Assembly: GCA_963785755.1 (NCBI GenBank)
Contig: CAWAXG010000078.1
Location: 1 to 64,000, forward strand
Length of the DNA: 64,000 nt
Direction of reading: 5' to 3'
Source of the DNA: JACCXG01 sp963785755
GTDB lineage: Bacteria > Acidobacteriota > Vicinamibacteria > Vicinamibacterales > 2-12-FULL-66-21
Shown here: piece after piece, positions 1 to 10,188 of the stretch
Position numbering within the stretch: position 1 is the first letter of the stretch
Layout of the letters: each line of letters starts with the position of its first letter
The notes under the pieces: generated by a model
Seen by the model: only the letters and a program-made list of their open reading frames with translations
The model's database searches: none
Told to the model about the DNA's origin: nothing
Made by a program: the position numbers and the translations under genes

Positions 1-932
1 CCGCCCAGCGTCGGCTGCAGGTAGAACGGCACTGTGTTGCCCCCCGAAGGGTCGCTCGACGATACCCACGCCCGAAGCGCGATGGTGCGCGTGTCATGTG
101 CGAACGTGATGAACTGCCGGAGATCGACGTCCCAGCGATTGAACGTGAACTGATCGAGATCGCGATCCGCGTATCGCGTGAACGACACTCGATACCGACC
201 GCCGGCACGATCGTCGATGGCTCGATCCAGGGTCGCAAACTCCACAAATGGCTCGAGCACGGCAAACGCCGGCTGGGTCGTCAGGCCCGGGACGTCTGCC
301 GACCCGAAGATCTCGTCAGTTGAAGGCATCCGCGTGTCTGTGCCGCTGCCAATCGATGGATCGAGGTAGCCGAGATTTGCGCCGGCGGTCAGATAGCCTC
401 GCCGCACTCCCGGCGTGACGCGCACGAACGTATCCCGCAGCGCGAAGTTCGATCGCGCATCCTCGCTGCTGTCCGGCCCGATCCCGTAGAAATCCTCCTG
501 CGGAAAGTCGCGCCGCCGCGCGTACACCTCGACGTACGGTCCATTGGCCCATGTGTAGAGGTCCTCGCTCTGGGTGCCGGGAAATCGGAGCGCTCCCTCG
601 GCGATGAAGTACCCCTTCAGGGACCCGGCCGCTGACGCCCGAAAATTGAATGGCACGCCAAGGAACTGGTATCCCGCGCCTCCGCCGAACCCGGCACCCT
701 CGCCGATCCCGCCCACCCGGGCGTGAATCCCGCGCGGCGGGCTGAAGATGCGCTGGAGGATCAGGTCTTCGTCAATCTTGTAGAGCACGGCTTCGAGCTT
801 CGAGCGGCGTTCAGGGATGAGCTGGGTCGCCTTCGTCTCCCGTTTCGCGCGATCCTCGTCCGCACGTGTCGTCTGGGCAATGGCCGCAGTCGTGCCTATT
901 TCGATTGCAACGAGCACCAGCAGCAGGCGCAT
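1..932 (-). CDS. Omp85-type outer-membrane beta-barrel protein (BamA/TamA-like), C-terminus cut by window edge
   Basis: Reading from the ATG at 932 towards position 1 gives about 310 residues with no stop, so the gene runs off the left edge. The first 20 residues are a signal peptide (MRLLLVLVAIEIG, cleaved near AIAQ). The mature part has the alternating polar/aromatic pattern of a D15/surface-antigen barrel: repeated G-Y/F strand ends, GAGYQFLGVPF, the motif DFYGIGPDSS, and TFVRVTPGVRRGYLTAGANLGYLD. DFxGxGxxS is typical of Omp85-family barrels. No POTRA repeats precede the barrel, so this is a barrel-only member. A GGAGG stretch lies about 12 bases before the ATG. A POTRA-only protein is encoded 4.6 kb upstream on the same strand (5512-6777). 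Confident as an Omp85-like barrel; the substrate is unknown. Confidence 0.8.
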   Translation of the reverse strand, partial: MRLLLVLVAIEIGTTAAIAQTTRADEDRAKRETKATQLIPERRSKLEAVLYKIDEDLILQRIFSPPRGIHARVGGIGEGAGFGGGAGYQFLGVPFNFRASAAGSLKGYFIAEGALRFPGTQSEDLYTWANGPYVEVYARRRDFPQEDFYGIGPDSSEDARSNFALRDTFVRVTPGVRRGYLTAGANLGYLDPSIGSGTDTRMPSTDEIFGSADVPGLTTQPAFAVLEPFVEFATLDRAIDDRAGGRYRVSFTRYADRDLDQFTFNRWDVDLRQFITFAHDTRTIALRAWVSSSDPSGGNTVPFYLQPTLG

Positions 933-961
933 CGAACAGAGGGGTCCCCCTCCGTGAGTGA

Positions 962-1234
962 TCACCCGCACGTCACACTCATGACAACATCCCGCTTGTC
1001 GAGTCCCAGGTTCAACCTGCCTGGAGAATATTCCATCGTGATCGCTTCGTTGGGGCGAATGAATCGCGCAGTCGCGGCCTGAGCTGCGGTCCGGGCACGT
1101 TCCAGCACCTCGTTGGTCGCTCGCTCACCGATGGCCCACTGCGCCTTCGACGCGTCGCAGGTTGCGGAGGCAGATTCGCTCCACCAGTTCGTCCGTTTCC
1201 TGTGGACGGCCGTCGTCGATGCCGTCGCGAGCAA
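962..1234 (-). CDS. I78-family peptidase inhibitor-like small protein
   Basis: A 90-residue reading whose last 65 residues match the I78 inhibitor pattern: Cys, then AQWAIGERAT, an Arg/Ala-rich helix, RFIRPNEAITMEY, RLNLGLD and a terminal VTCG. The W-x3-G, RxxRP, TM-Y, RLN and final CG residues are the family hallmarks, and the paired cysteines would form the disulfide. Members are small periplasmic or secreted inhibitors of serine proteases such as subtilisin. The listed start is a TTG; the frame stays open upstream and no clean signal peptide is visible, so the true N-terminus is uncertain or damaged. It lies 30 bases upstream of the Omp85 barrel gene on the same strand and could be cotranscribed with it. 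Confidence 0.72.
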   Translation of the reverse strand: MLATASTTAVHRKRTNWWSESASATCDASKAQWAIGERATNEVLERARTAAQAATARFIRPNEAITMEYSPGRLNLGLDKRDVVMSVTCG

Positions 1235-1409
1235 ATAGACGGCTCGTTGGTCGTTTCGGACATCCGTCCAGTGCGCCCGTGGGGGCCAATCTCCTGCTTT
1301 GCCCCGTTGCGAACACGTCGAACGCTGAATGTCGGTCTATTCCTCCGGCCCTCGGGACCCACGCCCCCAGGAGTGGCGCCGACTGGAGCCCGCCTCCGTT
1401 CGTCCCGGC

Positions 1410-4400
1410 TCAAAAGAGCAATCGTGCCTGAACCTGGATGAAGCGGTTCAGGGATGCCGTCTGGCTGGTGATGCGCCCGAAGTTGGTGGACGTGGGCGAG
1501 AGATCGGGTGGATTCCACTGGGATCGATTCTGCAGGTTGATGAAGTCGCCCCTGAGCTCGAGGCGGGCACGCTGACTGAGGCGTAACCGGCGCAGGACGT
1601 TGACGTTCCACTGATTGAGTCCATCGGCACGGACGCCATCGAAGAAGCGCGGGAACACGCGGGCCTGAAACGCGGCTGGCTGGTTGGCCGCGACGCGCTC
1701 GAACGGCAGTGACGTGTCGAACCACTGCTCCAGGCTTTGGTCGTTGGCGGTGACATCCTCTGCGAAAGTGTCGAGGTTCCCGTAGTAGAAGATGTTGCCC
1801 CAGGCCAGCAGCGGGCCGGGCTGGAACTCATAGGTCACGGCAACCTGCCAGCCACCGAGGATGTGATTCAGGATGCCGTCCTGCAGGTAGGCGCGCCCCT
1901 TGCCAAACGGCAACTCATACAGGCCCGTCGCCGCGATGCGATGCGGGCGGGCGGTATCGCTCGGATACCAGATTGTCGGCGTGCGCTCGAACTCGTTGTC
2001 GAGGAACGTGCGGTTTTCTTGGACCATCCACGTGTAGGACGCATTCACCATGAAGCCCTGAGCGAAGCGGCGCTGAAAGTTGAGCTCGAGCGCATGCGTC
2101 CGGGCCGCGCCGGTATTCGCCGCCGAATCATTCAAGCCATTCATGTGCGGGAACGGGCGCAGCAGCCGATGCTTCTGGATCGTCGGACTGGTGAACTGCG
2201 CGAGCGTGGACAGATGCTGGTAGAGCGTCGGATCGGAGCTTCGCAGCGATTCGAAGTTGCTGATGTGGAATGGATTAGCTACCTGCTGATTGAGGCTGGT
2301 GGCGAGCGCGTTGTTGCGTGTATTGGTCGCGTTCCAGTACTGCTCGGGCAGGGCATCGAGGCGCGTGGTCACAAACAGCCGGTCGGCGTATTGCCCCCAA
2401 TAGGAAGCCTCGACCAGCATGTTGGAGCCGAGCTCCCGCTGGATGCCGACGCGCCAGCGCTGCACCTGCGGATGCTCCCGATCATATCGACCGAAGGTGT
2501 AGCCTTCGCCCACGCGTGCCATGGCGCCGAGCGCGTCCTGGAGCGGAACGTCAAAGCGGGTGCCGTCGGCGCGCACGGGGAAGGGATCGACGAGCGGTGA
2601 GATGCCGTTCCTGGGATCGCCCGCGAGCCAGGTGGTCCCGGCATCGTTGGTGACCTGAGTCCTGGTGGCGCGCGAGAAGCCGAACTGATCGACGGCCGAA
2701 TTCATCACGTTGAGCGTGTCGTAGTAGACGCCGTAGCCGCCGCGGGCGATGGTTTTCGTGCCCAGTTGCCAGGCCGCCGAGACCCGGGGAAGCCACATCA
2801 ACTCGCTCTGCCAGAGCTCTCGCGGTCTGTCGTTTTGTCCGGCATACGCCGGCCCGCCGCGCACGACGAACTCGCTCGCCGGAAGCTCGGGAATCGGATT
2901 GCGCGCGTAGGCCGCCTCGGCGCCAGCGGAGATCGGCAGCTCGAGAGTCGGATCAAAAAACGCGAGAGCCCGATCGTAGCGCTCGGTCGCGCCGCGTTCA
3001 TACTCCACGCGCAGGCCGAGGGTCAGGGTGAGGTTCTGATTCACCCGCCAGGTATCCTGCGCGTGCGCCGCATAGTACGGGCTGAAGAGGGCGTAGGTGT
3101 CGTTGGTATCCACCAGCAGTTCGCTGGGCATGCCAAGAATGAAGGCCGCCCAATCCAGGCCGACGGAAGCCGCGGGCGCGAAGCCATCCTCGTCCTTCCT
3201 GACATAGAGGTTGGAGAAGGCGAAGCTGCCGGACGTGAAGCCGCCGTTCTGAATCTGGGTGCGGTAATGCTGCCGCAAATCCGCCCCGGCGCGCAGCGTG
3301 TGTGATCCGCGAACCTGCGTCAGGTTGAACTTGAGGCCCTGCGCCCGGCCTTTCGGGCCGGGGTCCACAGGCGTGCTCATGATCATGTCGCCGCCCCAGT
3401 AGGTCATGCACGGGCCAGATGACCCTGGGAAGGACGCAGCTGTCGCCGCACTTGTCCTCGAGATAGCTCGGAAGGCCGACATCGGTCGGCGCGTATCGTC
3501 GCGTGCCGAGACGCTGATTCTGCTGCAGGAACCCATTGCCATCGACGGTGACATTCAGCAGGGTCGACGCGCTCAACGCATAGGTCCAGTCAGCCGCCAC
3601 CGTGTAGGCCGGACGTTTCTCGTCCCAGTTCATCAGGCCCGGCTCGGTCGAATAGGTGAAGTCCTGAGCGCCCTCGAGGAAGCTGCTCGAGAGCCAGCGC
3701 ACGAAGAAGCGATGCCTGGCGCTGGCCTGGAAGTCGATGCGCCCATTGAAGGAGCGGTAGTCGACGGTATTGGGCATCCCGGAGGCCTGGAAGTTGTTGA
3801 CGGGGTCGCGGTTGGCCGCGATGGCCGTGTTCGGCAACGGCATGCGCGTCGTGTAGAAATCGTAGAGCGGGTTGTCGAACCGCTCGCGTGGGATGATGTT
3901 GCCCGGAAAGGGATCGCGGACCCAATGCCCTGGGCGCGCCGGGTCGGGCCGCGTGGTCAGGGGATCGTAGATCTGGTATCGCACCGGATCGACGGCGAGC
4001 AGCTCCGAGAAGTTGCCATTTCTCATCGCCTCGGTCGGGACCGTATAGTTCAACTCGCTGGGCCTCGCCGATTGGCGATTCCTCAGCTCCGAAAAGCCAA
4101 AGAAGAAGAACAGCCGGTTCCGGCCATCGAACACCCCAGGCAGGTACACGGGACCGCCAATGCTCGCGTGATAGTTCTGCATGTCGCCGGGTGGCAGCAG
4201 CGGCGTGGCGTTCAACCGATCGATCTCGGCCTGGTTACCCGCCGCCTGCGCCGCGGCGAGCTGTTGAGCACGCGCTTGTTTGACGAAGTAGGGCGGCTCG
4301 TTCCAGTCCTGGTTGAAGTACTGAAAGGTTCCGGTCCCGCGCAGCGCGTTGCTGCCGGACTTCGTGGACATGGCGATGTTGAGGCCGGTGGAATGGCCGA

Positions 4401-5079
4401 AGGCCGCATCGAAGTTCGACGTCTCAATCTTGAACTCGTCAATGGTGTCGGGGCTGGGCATGATCGAGACGCGCCGGTCGGTGCCGTTGGTGGATGCGCC
4501 GTCAAGCGACCATTCGTTGCCGCCGACGCCGCCCGGCGCGTTGTATTGCGACCCGCCGCCGACCTGTCCCTGAACCAGGAACTGCGTCGTGCCGGGGACC
4601 TGCACGCCCGGCGTGAACCGGGTGAGCATCGTGATGTTGTTGCCGAGCACCGGCAGATCCATGACTTCGCGGTTCGATAGCGCCCGGCCCGTGCTGACGC
4701 TGCTGGTGTCGAGCAGGGGCGCTTCGGTCGTCACCGTAACGGACTCTGTGGCGCTGCCGAGTTCGAGCTGGAAATCTATCCGCAGGTGCTCGCCCAGGGC
4801 GAGCGTCAAGCCGGAACGGACGGACTGTTTGAAGCCCGCGCTCTCGATCGTGACGCTGTACTCGCCAGGCAACAGCAGGGGCGCTTCGTAGTACCCCCTG
4901 GAGTTGGTCGTCAGCCGTGAGGCTGTCCCCGTGCCGGTGTTGGAAACGACGACGGTGGCTGCTGTGAGGACGCCGCCTTGCGGATCGGTCACGGTTCCGG
5001 AAATCGTGCCCCTCGTGTCCTGGCCAGAAACGGGGACGCTGCCAAGCGAGAACAGAACGACGCAAACGAGATAGCGCAT
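1410..5079 (-). CDS. TonB-dependent receptor, Oar-like, with carboxypeptidase-regulatory-like domain (frameshifted)
   Basis: One receptor of about 1,220 residues read in two frames. The N-terminal part (5079 to about 3410) has a signal peptide (MRYLVCVVLFSLGSVPVSG), a carboxypeptidase-regulatory-like domain (GTISGTVTDPQGGVLTAAT) and a plug with GNEWSLDGASTNG. The C-terminal part (about 3410 to 1410) is the barrel, with GSHTLRAGADLR, many aromatic strand ends and a final aromatic residue (QVQARLLF). The frame changes near 3405-3415, in the WP/MTYWGGD stretch, and conservation of style on both sides says this is one gene. The start is fixed by GGGAGGA seven bases before the ATG. The family imports large or complexed nutrients through the outer membrane using TonB energy. 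The frameshift is either an assembly indel or an early pseudogene lesion. Confidence 0.85.
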
Positions 5080-5146
5080 GCAATCCTCCCGTTGGTGTCT
5101 GCCTACGACGCTGGGAGTTTACTGCGGCTGCAGGTCAAGCCGGAAG

Positions 5147-5449
5147 TCACCGGGATCTGTTCGAGGAAGCCCATCTGCTCGCGCGAGCCTCGCCGCCGCC
5201 GTCTCTCGCTCGCCCAGGCCCCGCGTCCCCTGTGCCGAAGTACACCTCGTCCGGCGTCTGTCCGCGAAACGCCGAATGGGGAAGGACGCAGTTGTGTTCG
5301 TGGACGTAGAACTCGACTAATCGTCGGACCGTGGTCACGCTGTCCAACGAGTGGAGGAAGAGCCACTGATGTTTGAGGGAGCCCCGCGGCGAGCCCGCGA
5401 CCACGTGCGCTCCGACCGGCGGCGCCACGCCACCGACGTCGACATGCAC
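5147..5449 (-). pseudogene. Integrase-core (DDE) transposase C-terminal remnant
   Basis: The stretch reading KHQWLFLHSLDSV, RRLVEFYVHEHN, LPHSAFRGQTPDE and FGTG is the C-terminal end of an IS3/IS481-type integrase-core transposase, where the conserved Y-x-x-x-R/N-x-x-x-x-H-S-A-x-x-G-x-T-P pattern follows the last catalytic Glu. The catalytic triad itself is absent and the reading degenerates after FGTGDAG, so this is a scrap and not a mobile element. No terminal inverted repeats were found. It sits between the TonB receptor start and the POTRA protein end and marks an old insertion or recombination point. Confidence 0.7.
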
Positions 5450-5511
5450 TTAGGCACTCGCTGGTGTCGCCATGAGCACCAAGGTGAAAGCCGTTCCGAA
5501 GCGTGCGGAGC

Positions 5512-6777
5512 CTATTGCCTCGCCGCAGCCATAATCTTCAGATCGATGACCTTCCTCGCCGCGTCGATCGCCGGTTCCAGCGTCAGACGTCGAGTCGGAG
5601 TGCCGTTCTCTTTCCGGAACTGCTGGATGTACGAGTCGTCGTAGATGTCCCCCGCTTTGAGCGTCCACTTCTTGCGAAGCGCGTCGGCGTCCTGGTCGCC
5701 CATACCTGTAATGGTGAGCTCGCCCAGACGAAACTGCGGACCCTCCTCGACCGTCACGTCCAACACCAGCCGGCGTGTCGCGTCGTCGGGCCTGGGCGTC
5801 ATCGTCGATCGCTGCTGCATGTAGCCGAGATGGCGATAGGCGCCGCGGACCTGGCGCAGGCCCGTTTCGATCTTCGTCACGTCCGCCACGTCGCCAGCCT
5901 TCAGGCCAAGCGCGGCGTCCAGCTCTTTCGTGGTGATCGCCGAGACGCCGCGCCACTCCGCGCGATCCCACATGTATGGGGCGCCTTCGTCGACGCGAAG
6001 CGTGACGCTCACGCCGGCACAAGCGTCCGGTGCCGTCCCGAGCGTCGCGATCGGGTCGCGGAACTCGGCCCGCCAGTAGCCGCGCTGCCGGTACATCGTC
6101 CGAAGCGTGCCGTTGGCGAGCTCCGTCAGATACAGCCGCGAGTAGTCGCGGCGCGTGAGCTCCGCCGCCGCCTCGACGAGCTGGCTCTCGGGAATCACCG
6201 ACGCGCCGGTCACGCGCAGGGCGCAGACACCCAAGCCGGTGCCTTTCACGCTGAACAGATACTGGTTCTTACCGGTCGTCTGGCTGTTGTGGAGCGCGAA
6301 CTCGACCCGACCTCGGATTTGGCGTTCGTCGAGGAGGTGCTGCAGCACGCCGGTCATGTACGACGTCACTTCCGAGTTGACCGGCAGCGTGCCGTCGAAC
6401 GTCGGCACGTCCTGCTTGACGGCGGCGAGTAGTTCCTCATCCCGCAGCCAGACGAAGTTATCGAAGACGACGGGCATCGACCACGGCGGCTCCTCGATGT
6501 CGAACGTGACGTCCAGGCGGTTGCCGGACGTGGCGTAGCGATATTTCAGGCTCGCAAAGAGCCCGGTGGACGACATCTGCTTCACGGTGTTGTCGAGATC
6601 AGACGGCCTGACCGGCTGGCCCGCTTTGAGGGCGCTCAGTCTCGTGACCTCGGCCGGGGTATAACGGCTCACCCCGGTGACCGACACGGCGCCGAGTTGA
6701 AACTCGGCTGGCGCCGGCGGCAGTTGACGCTCAGGCGCCCAGGCCAGCGAAAGCAGGAGCAATGGCAACATCATCAT
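5512..6777 (-). CDS. POTRA-repeat protein without beta-barrel (BamA/TamA N-terminal-like)
   Basis: 421 residues from the first of three adjacent ATG codons (6777). A short signal peptide (MMMLPLLLLSLAWA) is followed by about five POTRA-like beta-alpha-alpha-beta-beta units: FQLGAVSVTGVSRYTPAEV with LDVTFDIEE; a second with FVWLRDEELLAAV; a third with CALRVTGASVIPESQLVEAA and SVTLRVDEGAPY; a fourth starting WRGVSAITTKELDAAL; and a last one with FRLGELTITGMGD. The protein ends where an Omp85 barrel would normally begin. POTRA domains bind unfolded outer-membrane proteins in the periplasm. With the barrel-only Omp85 gene downstream (1-932) it may be half of a split assembly factor. No strong Shine-Dalgarno is seen, so the start is chosen on the signal peptide. 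Confidence 0.82.
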   Translation of the reverse strand: MMMLPLLLLSLAWAPERQLPPAPAEFQLGAVSVTGVSRYTPAEVTRLSALKAGQPVRPSDLDNTVKQMSSTGLFASLKYRYATSGNRLDVTFDIEEPPWSMPVVFDNFVWLRDEELLAAVKQDVPTFDGTLPVNSEVTSYMTGVLQHLLDERQIRGRVEFALHNSQTTGKNQYLFSVKGTGLGVCALRVTGASVIPESQLVEAAAELTRRDYSRLYLTELANGTLRTMYRQRGYWRAEFRDPIATLGTAPDACAGVSVTLRVDEGAPYMWDRAEWRGVSAITTKELDAALGLKAGDVADVTKIETGLRQVRGAYRHLGYMQQRSTMTPRPDDATRRLVLDVTVEEGPQFRLGELTITGMGDQDADALRKKWTLKAGDIYDDSYIQQFRKENGTPTRRLTLEPAIDAARKVIDLKIMAAARQ

Positions 6778-6869
6778 TGGGCCCCACGGACAGGAGTAGA
6801 CGGATCGAGTGAGGATGGAGGTCCGTCTCTTTCTTTGGTTTCCTGATGGGCTTTCGATGGGCGTGCCAG

Positions 6870-7009
6870 GTGAGTTACGATGTGTCCGCCGACGGTCAGC
6901 GGTTTCTGATGCCCAAGGAGACCAGTCTGGCCGACGAGCGCCCACGTCGGCTCGGTGCATTCTCGTGCAAAACTGGTTCGAGGAACTGAAGCGTCTCGTG
7001 CCGACGAAA
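6870..7009 (+). pseudogene. Remnant of the C-terminal propeller of a Ser/Thr kinase (TolB-like)
   Basis: In two frames this stretch reads YDVSADGQRFLMPK and then VQNWFEELKRLVPTK. These are the last blade and the invariant tail of acidobacterial protein kinases with a TolB/PD40 propeller, which typically end NWFEELKRxVPTK. Nothing of the kinase domain or the other blades is present, the two halves are out of frame, and the usual stop after VPTK has become TGC. The remaining DNA between 6778 and 7148 shows no gene. Confidence 0.7.
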
Positions 7010-7148
7010 TGCAAGGCCTGCAATCCAGAACCGCCACCGTCAAGATGGGCAACTCGCAGCGTGCGCTGGGCGGGTGATCGCCAAACGGCCTCCGGCGCTC
7101 GTCGTGACGGAGCTTCGCATCCGCTCTCGCCGCGGCTCAGTTGTGGGG

Positions 7149-9432
7149 TCACGAACATCCCGCCGCGGCTCGAATGCGGGCGGCGTCGTCGATGAGAGCC
7201 TGTGCTTCGGACAAGCTCAGCCCCTTCTTGGTCGCCAGATTTTGAACCTCGACGATGAAGTCCTTCAGCTTCGCGCACGCTGCGTTCAGATTCGACGCGT
7301 TCAGATGCGCGAGGGCGGCCTCCAGCTTGACCACGAGACTACCTTTCGTCCCTGCCGGGAGCGCGGACGCATTCACGTCGTTGATCAGGTCGGGAATCTG
7401 CTCGGCCGCACTTCTCACCGTCACGGTGAATTGGCAGGACGCCGTCAACGCCGCCTGGTCGGTGGCCGTGCATTGCACGGGATTCGTGCCCGCGGCAAAG
7501 ACGCTGCCGGATGCGGCCACGCAGGCGATCTGCGGCGCCCCGCAGCTATCCGAGGCGCTGGGGTTGTAGACCACCTCCGCGCCGGTTGGCATCGTTGCGT
7601 TGACAACGATATCGGCTGGACACGAGATCGTCGGCGCGAGGGTATCGACGACCGAGACCGAGATGGGATCGGTATCCGCGGCCGGAGGATCCAACACGAC
7701 CAAGAACAAGGGGGATACCCCTAGCGGGAAATGGCCTATCGTGGTGGCGCTGTGCGCATCGTTGAACGTGATGCCCCCGACCAATGGCGCCCAGAGAAAC
7801 TCGAGCGGCGTACTGTTGAACGTGATGGACGCCGAGCCATCGAGGGGGACCGGCGTCGTTGCCCCGGAGCATTCAGCAATCCTGTCGGCGCCCGCGCGGG
7901 CGAACGGTCCCCCGCGCCATTCAGCACACGATGCCGTGTCTCCGAAGCCGACAGAATTGAGATCGGGGATGTTATGGAGTGCTCCGTCGCCGACCAGATC
8001 GAGATAGTTCCCGCCGCAGGAATCGCTGTTCTCCCACAGGCGGAAGACGGCTCGCTCCGGGAGACACCACCGCACCCCGGATGGCACATCCCCGAAGTTT
8101 TCCGCGTCATCGAAGTTCGAGTAATTCTCGCGGTCGCGATCGACGAAGTCGATCATCAAGCTGCGGCCGCCGAACTCGGCATCCGCGTACAGCTCGACCC
8201 ACGCGTCCTCGATTCGCTCGCACGAGGCGTGCGGGATCGGACGGAATTCGGCGAACTCCGTGCTGCACGCGCCTTCATTGGAGCAATCGGGGTCAGTGGC
8301 GGTAGGACCATCGTTGTCGTGCGGCGTTGAGTACAAATACAGCTGTCCTGTCGGATTCGACGTACACCCCACCGGCCGCATCGAGGTTGCAGTAATCGCG
8401 GCAGGTGAGGTGCTTCTTCGCAACCTTGGCGATGGCGATGTTGTCGTCGCTGCCGTTGGTGACGCGAAACAGATCGACGAAGTCCTTGAAGTTGTCGTTG
8501 TTCCTGTGCGTACCCACGAGGAAGAAGGTTCCGTCGCATTGCGCGACCAGGTTCAGCGCCTGATAATCGCCGAAGTCAGAGTCGATTCCTGTCAGTTCGT
8601 CTGCGTCCCACCTGTCGAACCACTCATAGCCGGTGGTCCGGAGGTCTGTTCCGGTGGAGACGTAGAAATCCAGGACTTGTGCGGCCGCGCGCCCAATGAC
8701 CAGCAGAAAGCGGCCGTCGGCCAGCTTCCCCAATGTTGCGGTTCCGGCCTGGTCGGAGAGCGGCGTGTGCTCGACGGCATTCGAGAGCCGCGTCGGTTGC
8801 AATGGGTTGGACACGTCGTAGAACACCACCATCGATCGGCTGTCCTCCTTTTCGAAAGGGACGGCGAGCACGTTCCCGAGCGCCTGCATACCGCCGGCGT
8901 GTGTGAATCCTGGTTCGTGCGGAACCGTCACGACGACCCCGTCATTCCCCCAGGGAGCTGTTTCGTCGATGTCATAGAACGGACTGAGCCGATTGGAGCG
9001 AAATCGCTGCCCCAGAGCGTTCCTCGATCCCATCTCCACGATCACGAACGACACGTCCGTCGATTCACCTGGAACGACCCGCGACACCGCCAGATATCGG
9101 CCGCCGCCACCCATCAGCCGTTGCACGCCTTCCCAATGCTGAAAGAGCGAGACGTCGGGGGCGCCGTTCATCTTGAACGCCAATCCGTCGCCGGCCGATC
9201 GCAATCGGCCGATCGCCCCAGCAGCATCAGCGACGCACACATTGCAATCGGCGCTGCCCCACGCACAGGATGCCCATGCCGCAATGGCCGGGGCGTCCGC
9301 GGCGCCCGCCACGGCGTCGGAGGGGAGCATCGCCAGGCCCACGATCAGGACGCCGAGCGTCCGCCAGAGGGTCCGTTTCGGTAGCACAGGGGTCACGGCC
9401 TCGATCGCGGTCGCCGGTAGGGTGTGTGTCAT
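7149..9432 (-). CDS. Secreted multidomain protein with crystallin-like and HYR domains (frameshifted)
   Basis: One reading of about 760 residues after joining two frames that meet near 8345-8355. The start at 9432 has GAGGAGAGG upstream and a signal-type segment (TLGVLIVGLAMLPSDAVAGA). Residues 60-360 look like a beta-propeller-like extracellular region (LAVSRVVPGE, VLAVPFEKEDSRSMVVFYDV). Next comes a beta/gamma-crystallin-like stretch (VELYADAEFGGRSLMIDF, VRWCLPERAVFRLWEN, CGGNYLDLVGDG), then a HYR (hyalin repeat) domain (DTLAPTISCPADIVV, GTNPVQCTATDQA, CQFTVTV), and a helical tail with AALAHLNASNLNAACAKLKDF. HYR and crystallin domains are extracellular adhesion or stability modules. Function unknown; probably exported and surface-attached. 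Confidence 0.72.
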
Positions 9433-9714
9433 GACGCTGATGCCTCTCCTCGGACCGATTCGTGGTCCCAGGTGAGATATCGGAATTGGTGGAAGAAAGA
9501 CGACACCCGGCGTCGACGGCTGTGCCGGTCGCCCCTGTCGCTGACTCGCCAAGGGTTTACCGAGGCGGGGCCCCTCGCAAGTCGATTCGTGTCACGTCAG
9601 CGCTGCCGGCTCGTGTCCGGGCGAGCTTGGTTGTAAAAAAGCGCGATTCCGGTCCTGCTAGAATTCATCCTGCAGTCTCCCTTCTTCCTGACGACCCTTG
9701 CGCTGGAGAATGCC

Positions 9715-9978
9715 ATGCCAGATCAAAGCGACGCTCAACACGAGCCACAACTCGGGGCCTCCGACTCGGGCACGACCGCAGCCGATACTCCCGTCTCCGC
9801 CATTGAAGCAAACCTCATGAGAGTCGCGGAGGAACTCGGGACGTGGCTAGGAACAGCCGAGCGAAAGACGACTGACTTCCTTGCCCAGCGAGACATTACC
9901 GAGCATCTGGTCAAGATCAGAGATACAGCCGCGCGGCTGCTCGCCCAGGTCGAAAAGGCACGCGAGCGTTCGCGTTGA
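9715..9978 (+). CDS. Small hypothetical soluble protein
   Basis: 87 residues, ATG preceded by GGAG at about seven bases. The first 27 residues are polar and probably disordered (DQSDAQHEPQ); the rest is predicted mostly helical (NLMRVAEELGTWLGTAERK, EHLVKIRDTAARLLAQVEK). No signal peptide and no recognised domain. Codon use looks coding and there is no competing frame. It stands alone between the divergent secreted protein and the PadR unit. Confidence 0.5.
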   Translation: MPDQSDAQHEPQLGASDSGTTAADTPVSAIEANLMRVAEELGTWLGTAERKTTDFLAQRDITEHLVKIRDTAARLLAQVEKARERSR

Positions 9979-10037
9979 TCACAGCGCACCGAGAGGGTCA
10001 GGATCGCGCGTTCCTCAACTGTTAGTGACGCCAGAGC

Positions 10038-10150
10038 ATGATCGGCATCCGCATGGCGCTCGGCGCCAGCCGGACGCACTTCCTGACCGGCGTGCTGAAG
10101 GAACCGGTGATGATCGGCGCCGTCGCACTCGCGATCGGAATAGCGCCCGA
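10038..10150 (+). pseudogene. Fragment of an ADOP permease C-terminal domain
   Basis: This stretch reads IGIRMALGASRTHFLTGVLKEPV, close in both protein and DNA to 12907-13005 of the permease downstream (IGIRMALGASRTNVLTSVLKEAV). It has no start, no upstream domain and ends directly in the PadR promoter. It is a leftover of an earlier permease copy or a partial duplication. Confidence 0.75.
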
Positions 10151-10180
10151 TTGACAATATTCTGGACTCCAGAATATAGT
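10151..10180 (+). promoter_or_regulatory. Sigma-70-type promoter of the padR-permease unit
   Basis: TTGACA at 10151-10156 and TATAGT at 10175-10180 with an 18-base spacer. The -10 ends nine bases before the PadR ATG (10189), so a start at the usual distance gives an almost leaderless mRNA; no Shine-Dalgarno fits in the gap. Confidence 0.75.
10157..10177. promoter_or_regulatory. Perfect palindromic operator, probable PadR binding site
   Basis: ATATTCTGGA, one central base, then TCCAGAATAT: a perfect 10-bp inverted repeat filling the spacer and overlapping the -10 box. Position and symmetry fit autorepression by the dimeric PadR protein encoded directly downstream. Confidence 0.8.
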
Positions 10181-10188
10181 CCGGCGCG

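Noticed and set aside
1737..4680. Long plus-strand frames opposite the TonB receptor
   Set aside because: Shadows of a GC-rich receptor gene: Arg/Gly/Val-rich, no motifs, no ribosome sites.
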